From NCBI GenBank assembly GCA_031553775.1, contig JAVBLA010000029.1, forward strand, positions 1-20,598: DNA of 20,598 nucleotides. Direction: 5' to 3'. Shown one piece after another: positions 15,234 to 20,598 of the stretch. A program made the position numbers and the translations under genes. Each line of letters begins with the position of its first letter. The first letter of the stretch is position 1. This DNA comes from JAISFI01 sp031553775 (GTDB lineage Bacteria > Bacteroidota > Bacteroidia > Bacteroidales > Azobacteroidaceae). Under the pieces are notes generated by a model. It did not search any database. It was given only the letters and a program-made list of their open reading frames with translations, and was not told the origin of the DNA.

Positions 15234-17915
15234 ATGAAAAAAATAGTATATCTTTTATTTTTCATTGTATCTCAGACTGTTTTCGGATATAATGATTCTT
15301 TCTCGACAGCCGGTTTTTATCCTCATGAAAATAATACCCGTCAGGTTGCCGGCTTTAATACCGGGTGGAAGTTCTTCCTGGGAAATGCAGAAGATGCCAG
15401 CTCGGTAGATTTTGATGATAGCGCCTGGGATATTGTCGCCCTCCCACATACCTTAGAATTACTTCCTGCCAGTGCAAGCGGAGGGCGTAATTACCAGGGG
15501 ATAGCCTGGTATAGAAAAACATTTACTCTAAATAATTCTTATGAAGGGAAAAAAATCTGGCTGTACTTTGAAGCTATCATGGGAAAATGCAGAATTTATC
15601 TGAATGGAAAACAAATCAAAGAACATTACGGAGGATTTCTTCCTATTATAATAGATTTATCTGAAGCGGGAATAAAATCAGGAGAACAAAATGTTATTTG
15701 CGTTTGTGCGGATAATAGTAATGACCCGTCCTATCCACCGGGTAAGCCTCAGGAAGCACTCGACTTTTGTTACTTCGGTGGAATTTATCGCGATTGCTGG
15801 CTATATACTACATCTTCAGTACATATTACCGATGCAAATTATACGGATGTAAAGGCAGGAGGAGGAATCTTCGTTTCTTTTGATAACGTTTCAGAGGAAA
15901 AGGCATCTGTACGGATATTAACACATATAGTCAATGAAACCGTTCATACGCAAAGTGTTCTTGTAAAAAATTCATTGATTGATAATGAAGGAAATGAATC
16001 AAAGGAATGTGTTTCAAAGCTAACATTAAAAGCCGGAGAAGAAAAAAGTATCCTTCAGTCTATTGTGATAAAGAATCCTAAATTATGGCATCCCGACTCT
16101 CCTAATTTGTACGATTTGGAAACTGAGGTGCGAATGGGGAATAAACCTGTTGACGGCTTGGCAACAAAAATCGGAATCCGGTCCATTCAGTTTGTACCTG
16201 ACAAAGGCCTGTTCCTGAATGGAAAACATTTTGAAGATAAACTTCTGGGGGGCAACAGACACCAGGATTTCGGATATATCGGCATGGCTCTCTCCAACAA
16301 TCTGCACTATACAGATGCATTTAAACTACGGGAAGCCGGATTTCGCGTTATCAGAAGTGCGCATTATCCTCAGGATCCTGCATTTATGGATGCATGCGAC
16401 AAGTTGGGGCTATTCGTTATTGTAGCAACACCCGGATGGCAATTTTGGAATAATGATCCGGTCTTTGAAAACCGGGTAATTTCGGATATCAGAAATATGA
16501 TCCGGAGAGACCGGAATCATCCTTGCGTGTTATTATGGGAACCGGTTCTGAATGAAACTCATTTTCCTGAAAGCTTTGCCCGAAAAGCCTATCTTGCTGT
16601 TCATGAAGAATATCCCTATAAAGGATGTTATGCCGCAATTGACGATGTCAGTAAAGGAAGCGATTATTATGATATCCTGTATTGTGCTCCCAAACAAGAG
16701 TCTTTTTACAGAGAATCAGGAAAATGTTGCTTTACGAGAGAGTTTGGAGACTGTGTAGACGACTGGTATTCCCATAATTCATATAGCCGTATTGCAAGAG
16801 ATTGGAGCGAGGAAGGATTATTGCACCAGGCACAGCACTATGCAAAAAAAAATTATGAGGGATCACTAACAGTAGATCAGCTTTACAAATCTCCACCGGC
16901 TCATATAGGAGGTACGCTCTGGCATTCTTTTGATCATCAAAGAGGATATCATCCGGATCCTTTCTGGGGAGGAATCATGGATGCATTCCGTCAACCGAAA
17001 TATGCTTATTATATGTTTAAGAGCCAAAGTTCCCCTCTAATTAATCATCCATTGATAAAGAGTGAGCCATTTGTCTTCATTGCACATTCAATGACACCTA
17101 CCTCTCCTGAAGATGTAACGGTTTATTCTAATTGTGATAGCGTTCGCCTTATTGTTACCGCAGATACCGCTGTCAATCAGGCGGCAAAGACATCCGGATT
17201 TAGGCACTCTTATTCTTCCCGTTTCTATACGGATACAATTGTCAAGCGCATTGAAAAAGGAATGCCCGGCATTCCTAACTCACCTCTCATATTTGAAGAT
17301 GCATTTAGTTTTGTTACGGTAAGGGCCTTGCACCGAAGTAAAAAAGAAGAATTAGCCCGAATAATTGCAGAAGGAATGATCGACGGAAGGGTTGTTGCCT
17401 CTTCTACCTGTATGCCGTCTAAACGCTCTGACAAAATAAACTTGTCGGTCGATAATTGCGGACTTGTCCCACAAGCGAATGGAAGCGATATCGTTTTGAT
17501 AATTGCATCCATTGTCGACGAAAGAGGATATGTTAGACGCTTAGCAAATGAAAACATTGAGTTTTTCGTTGAAGGCGAAGGCGAAATTATTGGAAATAAT
17601 ACGATCGGAGCCAATCCCTGTGCCGTAAAAGGAGGAATTGCTCCTTTGTTAATAAGAACAACAACCCAACCGGGATTAATAAAAATTATTGCCCGGTTAC
17701 AGTATGAAGGGGCCAATACAGCTCAGGAAACTTCCCTGACATTTAATACGGAAAAATCAAAAATTGAATTGGTCTTTGATGAACAATCATACCAGGAAAA
17801 AAAAGAAAAACCCTGGATTTCCAAAAACAGGAAACGCATGAAGGCTAATGCACCTGTTTTGCAGGAAGTAGAAAAAGACCAGCAATACTTTGAAAGTACG
17901 GAAAAGCATAAGTAA
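15234..17915 (+). CDS. GH2 family glycoside hydrolase, exported
   Basis: The 893-residue enzyme has a signal peptide (MKKIVYLLFFIVSQTVFG) and a GH2 layout: jelly roll (about 40-195), Ig-like domain (about 200-318), TIM barrel (about 320-605) and C-terminal Ig-like domains. Acid/base E441 lies in LLWEPVLNET, a variant of the usual GNE motif in which Leu replaces Gly. Nucleophile E503 lies in FTREFGD. The Asn-Lys pair that marks beta-glucuronidases (NKKG in E. coli GUS) is absent; the region instead reads FWGGIMDAFRQPKYAYY, as in beta-galactosidase-like members. The substrate is therefore best left as a beta-galactoside or related sugar. The gene follows the sensor/regulator by 39 bp with no clear promoter. 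The last roughly 40 residues are charged and lysine-rich, without an obvious domain. Confidence 0.88.
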   Translation: MKKIVYLLFFIVSQTVFGYNDSFSTAGFYPHENNTRQVAGFNTGWKFFLGNAEDASSVDFDDSAWDIVALPHTLELLPASASGGRNYQGIAWYRKTFTLNNSYEGKKIWLYFEAIMGKCRIYLNGKQIKEHYGGFLPIIIDLSEAGIKSGEQNVICVCADNSNDPSYPPGKPQEALDFCYFGGIYRDCWLYTTSSVHITDANYTDVKAGGGIFVSFDNVSEEKASVRILTHIVNETVHTQSVLVKNSLIDNEGNESKECVSKLTLKAGEEKSILQSIVIKNPKLWHPDSPNLYDLETEVRMGNKPVDGLATKIGIRSIQFVPDKGLFLNGKHFEDKLLGGNRHQDFGYIGMALSNNLHYTDAFKLREAGFRVIRSAHYPQDPAFMDACDKLGLFVIVATPGWQFWNNDPVFENRVISDIRNMIRRDRNHPCVLLWEPVLNETHFPESFARKAYLAVHEEYPYKGCYAAIDDVSKGSDYYDILYCAPKQESFYRESGKCCFTREFGDCVDDWYSHNSYSRIARDWSEEGLLHQAQHYAKKNYEGSLTVDQLYKSPPAHIGGTLWHSFDHQRGYHPDPFWGGIMDAFRQPKYAYYMFKSQSSPLINHPLIKSEPFVFIAHSMTPTSPEDVTVYSNCDSVRLIVTADTAVNQAAKTSGFRHSYSSRFYTDTIVKRIEKGMPGIPNSPLIFEDAFSFVTVRALHRSKKEELARIIAEGMIDGRVVASSTCMPSKRSDKINLSVDNCGLVPQANGSDIVLIIASIVDERGYVRRLANENIEFFVEGEGEIIGNNTIGANPCAVKGGIAPLLIRTTTQPGLIKIIARLQYEGANTAQETSLTFNTEKSKIELVFDEQSYQEKKEKPWISKNRKRMKANAPVLQEVEKDQQYFESTEKHK

Positions 17916-18067
17916 AAAACAGCTGAAGGATAAAAAATATGCTAAAAGGGGATAAGCAAACATTGCTATATACCTAAATCGTCCAAAAATATGCATATAA
18001 ATATCCAGAATATAAAATAGGATAATGAGATGAAGATATTTAGAATATAGAATTTTAAGAATAAAAA
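17916..18067 (+). other. AT-rich intergenic leader before the PL8 gene
   Basis: This gap between the GH2 and PL8 genes holds no open frame of note and no convincing terminator hairpin. It is much longer than the 39-bp gap upstream of the GH2 gene and ends in a promoter-like element, so the PL8 gene and its downstream neighbour probably form a separate transcription unit, which would be a logical target of the PUL regulator. Confidence 0.35.
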
Positions 18068-18075
18068 GATCTTTG
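18068..18075 (+). promoter_or_regulatory. Possible -7 element before PL8 gene (GATCTTTG)
   Basis: GATCTTTG differs from TAnnTTTG only at the first base. If used, transcription would start at about 18082, inside or just ahead of the ATG at 18084, so the ATG at 18096 would then be the start. It is a weak match, as expected for an activator-dependent promoter. Confidence 0.3.
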
Positions 18076-18095
18076 TATAAAAAATGAAAGGTACT

Positions 18096-20495
18096 ATGAA
18101 AACACAATTACAATTCAAAAAGACAATCTTACTGTCTATTATTTCATTTGTATTTCTTTCGCTGCAATCTCAAACATATAGTTATGAGGATTTAATAGAA
18201 AGAGTACAAAATGAAATAAGGGTCGGGATTAAAGATGCCGGGGTTTTGAATACCTGGCTTAATGCCCAATCTGCCGATGGCAGCTGGGCTGCATTTTCTT
18301 ATGGTAAGCTTAACACTGCAAACGCAATGAATACAGCAGACAATCACGTGTTGAGGATCTGGCATTTAGCTGCAACGGTATCTAAGGAAGGACATGAGAA
18401 ATATAATAACACCGTTTATAAAGAAGCTATAAAGAAAGGACTTTCTTATTGGTACAAATCAAATACTATCGACCCTAACTGGTGGTATAACCGCATTTAT
18501 TGCCCTCAAAAATTAGGCGAAATACTGTTATTTATGCGTGAATTGAACGGGTATATTCCCCGTTCTGCCCCCGGAGATGAAATTGATGAAGAAAGAATAC
18601 TTTCTCTGCTGCAACCTCAGGCAATTAGCGATGTAACTTTGCATGGGACAGGGGCTAATGCCATCGATATTGCTTTACACTATGTATACAGGGGCTTATT
18701 GACAGAGAATAGCTCTTTATTAGAGGGTATGAGAGACTTTCTGACTCCGACTTTGGCTGAAAACATTAAAAGCGACCTGATATACCAGGATCATGGACCA
18801 CAAATTCAGATATCCAGCTATGGATATGTATTTGCAGATGGTATTATCCGCTTGGCTTCTTACCTGGCCGGCACTCCGGCTGCGTTTGATATCCGGAGCG
18901 AATATTTTGATAAAGTGGTGCGTTTTATTCGTGAAACACAACTTACTTCCATTCGTGGCAGCCAGTGGGACTTCAGTGTGATGGGACGTGGAGTGAGCCG
19001 GGAAAATGCGTTGGTAGTCGGCCTGAATTATATGCAAAAAATGGCAGATTTTATTGATCCTGACCATGCCCGGGTTTATACCGATGCCTTGACTCGCATC
19101 AGGGATGCTCAATCCATCGGATTGAATATAGAAAAACAAAATAAGCATTATTGGGCATCCGATTATACACAACATATCCGTAGTGAATACCTGTTCACGG
19201 TACGCAATGTATCAAACCGCACAGTAGAAGCTGAAACCGGAAATGATGAAAATCTAAAAGCTAATTATTTTTCTTACGGAGCTACCTTTATTTCGGTAGA
19301 CGGGTCGGAATATAAAAACATAATGCCTTATTGGGACTGGTGCATGATCCCCGGTACCACGTTCCCTTATACGACCGATTATCCGGCACGTTCGGGATGG
19401 GGAGTAAATTTTGGCTCAACTTCTTTTGTCGGAGGGGTATCGGATGGAAAATATGGCGCTTCTGTGATAAATATGAATAAGTCGGGAATGCGCGCCAAAA
19501 AATCCTGGTTCTTTTTTGATGAAGAAATTATTTGTTTGGGAGCCGGCATTTCAGACAACAGCAATAGAGAAGTACGTACAAGCCTTAATCAGGCCATCAT
19601 GAAAGCACCCTCATACATAAAAGAAACTTCAGGAACTTCGGAAGTATTACAAAACGTAAGTTCCAATACCTATTCTAATTCTAATCTGCTTTATTTGAGA
19701 AATGGAAAGATTGCCTATTTCTTTCCCAACCAGGGCAATGTGAAGTACAGTATGAAATCACAAAAAGGTACTTGGAAAAGCATTAACAGCAGTGGGTCTG
19801 CCAGCGAAGTTTCCGGTTATGTGCTCAGCCTGTGGTTCGATCATGGCGTGAATCCTGTCAATAGCAGCTACAGCTACATTGTCGTTCCGGGTGTGGATAC
19901 AGAAGCCAGGGCTAAAGCCTACGATCATTCGGCGGTAGAGATTATAGAAAACACTTCCTCCGTCCAGGCAGTTGCACATAAACATCTTAATATAATACAG
20001 ATTATTTTTCATGAGGCTGGGACTTTAACTTACTTAAACCGCGCCTATACGGCCAATCAGCCATGTGCTTTGATGATAAAGAACGGCACTCTTGTGTCCA
20101 TTGCAGACCCCTCACAGTCTAAATCTACAGTAGAGGTGAAAATAGACGTCGATGGCACAGTATATCAGAATACAATGATATTACCGGATGGAGACATGAA
20201 AGGTTCCACGATAACAAAAGACTTCGGAATTTCAAGTGATATGGAGACACAATCCATACTGGGAGAAGAATTATCTTGTTTTCCCAATCCTACGATCGAT
20301 GGTTTGCTAACGGTTAATACAACGATCGATCGTCCGTTATCTTGTGAGGTCAGAAACAATTTAGGAATAAAGATCTTAAAAAAAGAATTTAATACAGAGG
20401 CCACGATCGATTTAAAAAACTATCCTCCGGGCATTTATTATCTTTCTTTTTTGACCGATAATAAAAGATATAATAGGAAAATCATTAAACTATAA
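18096..20495 (+). CDS. PL8 polysaccharide lyase with T9SS sorting domain
   Basis: From the ATG at 18096 the product has 799 residues (an ATG at 18084 would add MKGT). After a signal peptide (MKTQLQFKKTILLSIIS and onward) comes the alpha-barrel of PL8 lyases. The aromatic patch N128-W-W130, Asn188 in TGANAID, His233 in QDHGPQ, Tyr242 in SSYGYVF, and Arg298/Arg302 reproduce the order and several spacings of the chondroitin AC lyase catalytic residues (N175, H225, Y234, R288, R292; the H-to-Y gap is 9 in both). Beta-sandwich domains follow. The last 70 residues, from PNPTIDG through LGIKIL and YPPGIYYLSF to RKIIKL, are a type-A T9SS sorting domain, so the enzyme should be surface-bound or released. 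It would cut hyaluronan or chondroitin by beta-elimination; xanthan-type substrates remain possible within PL8. Confidence 0.92.
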   Translation: MKTQLQFKKTILLSIISFVFLSLQSQTYSYEDLIERVQNEIRVGIKDAGVLNTWLNAQSADGSWAAFSYGKLNTANAMNTADNHVLRIWHLAATVSKEGHEKYNNTVYKEAIKKGLSYWYKSNTIDPNWWYNRIYCPQKLGEILLFMRELNGYIPRSAPGDEIDEERILSLLQPQAISDVTLHGTGANAIDIALHYVYRGLLTENSSLLEGMRDFLTPTLAENIKSDLIYQDHGPQIQISSYGYVFADGIIRLASYLAGTPAAFDIRSEYFDKVVRFIRETQLTSIRGSQWDFSVMGRGVSRENALVVGLNYMQKMADFIDPDHARVYTDALTRIRDAQSIGLNIEKQNKHYWASDYTQHIRSEYLFTVRNVSNRTVEAETGNDENLKANYFSYGATFISVDGSEYKNIMPYWDWCMIPGTTFPYTTDYPARSGWGVNFGSTSFVGGVSDGKYGASVINMNKSGMRAKKSWFFFDEEIICLGAGISDNSNREVRTSLNQAIMKAPSYIKETSGTSEVLQNVSSNTYSNSNLLYLRNGKIAYFFPNQGNVKYSMKSQKGTWKSINSSGSASEVSGYVLSLWFDHGVNPVNSSYSYIVVPGVDTEARAKAYDHSAVEIIENTSSVQAVAHKHLNIIQIIFHEAGTLTYLNRAYTANQPCALMIKNGTLVSIADPSQSKSTVEVKIDVDGTVYQNTMILPDGDMKGSTITKDFGISSDMETQSILGEELSCFPNPTIDGLLTVNTTIDRPLSCEVRNNLGIKILKKEFNTEATIDLKNYPPGIYYLSFLTDNKRYNRKIIKL

Positions 20496-20515
20496 TTTAG
20501 CTTATTTCTAACATT

Positions 20516-20598
20516 ATGATATTGAAAAAAGTACATAAATTATTATTCGCAAGATTAATAATGATTGTTTGTTGTTTGTTGTTTGTTCAGACTGTTTT
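20516..20598 (+). CDS. Start of an exported protein, cut by window edge
   Basis: An ATG lies 20 bp after the PL8 stop codon and opens a frame that runs to the window end (27 complete codons). The visible residues begin MILKKVHKLLFARLIMI and continue into a hydrophobic stretch, the form of a signal peptide. The tight spacing implies co-transcription with the PL8 gene. In PULs the next gene is often a SusC-type TonB-dependent receptor, but nothing diagnostic of that family is inside the window. The signal-peptide region contains a three-copy heptamer repeat (20567-20587). Confidence 0.6.
   Translation, partial: MILKKVHKLLFARLIMIVCCLLFVQTV
20567..20587 (+). repeat. Three perfect copies of heptamer GTTTGTT
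   Basis: GTTTGTT occurs three times head to tail inside the signal-peptide codons of the partial gene at 20516. Since 7 is not a multiple of 3, gain or loss of one copy would shift the reading frame. Three copies is few for an active slippage tract. Confidence 0.6.

Noticed and set aside
17225..17716. 163-codon open frame on the - strand inside the second GH2 gene
   Set aside because: It lies wholly within a well-supported enzyme gene and shows no recognisable domain or start context.
20292..20411. Three copies of ACGATCGAT near the end of the PL8 gene (20292, 20322, 20403)
   Set aside because: Each encodes Thr-Ile-Asp in the sorting domain at uneven spacing; codon reuse in a beta-strand-rich region explains them as well as any repeat function.

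Overview
The window looks like chromosomal DNA of a Bacteroidales bacterium (phylum Bacteroidota). The evidence is AT-rich DNA, several promoters of the Bacteroidota type (-7 element TAnnTTTG), lipoproteins, a one-protein hybrid two-component sensor/regulator of the kind that controls polysaccharide utilisation loci (PULs), and a type IX secretion (T9SS) C-terminal sorting domain on the polysaccharide lyase. The sorting domain suggests a T9SS-bearing genus (for example Parabacteroides, Odoribacter or Dysgonomonas relatives), but the genus cannot be fixed from this sequence.

Left part (1-6089, all + strand): after about 320 bases of repeat-rich, probably non-coding DNA comes a small peptide-export cluster. 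In order: a small membrane protein (367-765); a lipoprotein with YD-like repeats (982-1740); an 83-residue peptide with a textbook double-glycine leader and two cysteines (1811-2062), closed by a strong intrinsic terminator; a second copy of the small membrane protein (2122-2517); a 51-residue two-helix membrane protein (2566-2721); a five-helix membrane protein (2750-3400) that overlaps by 4 bp a membrane-anchored thioredoxin-fold protein with a CxxC site (3397-3909); and a C39-peptidase ABC exporter (3984-6089) with an intact protease triad and complete ATPase motifs. The natural reading is a bacteriocin-like or signalling peptide that is disulfide-bonded, cleaved after GG and exported, with one or more small membrane proteins acting as immunity or accessory factors. 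I do not recognise this exact set as a described system. No HlyD-type adaptor or outer-membrane channel is present here.

Right part (6117-20598): a PUL for a uronic-acid-containing polysaccharide, most likely hyaluronan or chondroitin. On the - strand, a GH88 unsaturated glucuronyl hydrolase lipoprotein is followed by a full-length LacZ-type GH2 beta-galactosidase. Divergent from these, on the + strand, are the hybrid sensor/regulator, a second GH2 enzyme, a secreted PL8 lyase, and the first 27 codons of a further exported protein (probably the next PUL component, possibly a SusC-type receptor). PL8 cuts the polymer by beta-elimination to unsaturated disaccharides. GH88 removes the unsaturated uronic acid. 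The GH2 enzymes trim other sugars, and the sensor presumably responds to the released oligosaccharides. No sulfatase and no complete SusC/SusD pair lie within the window.

The two parts meet tail-to-tail at 6090-6116 with only 27 bp between stop codons. No tRNA, rRNA, insertion sequence or CRISPR array was seen.
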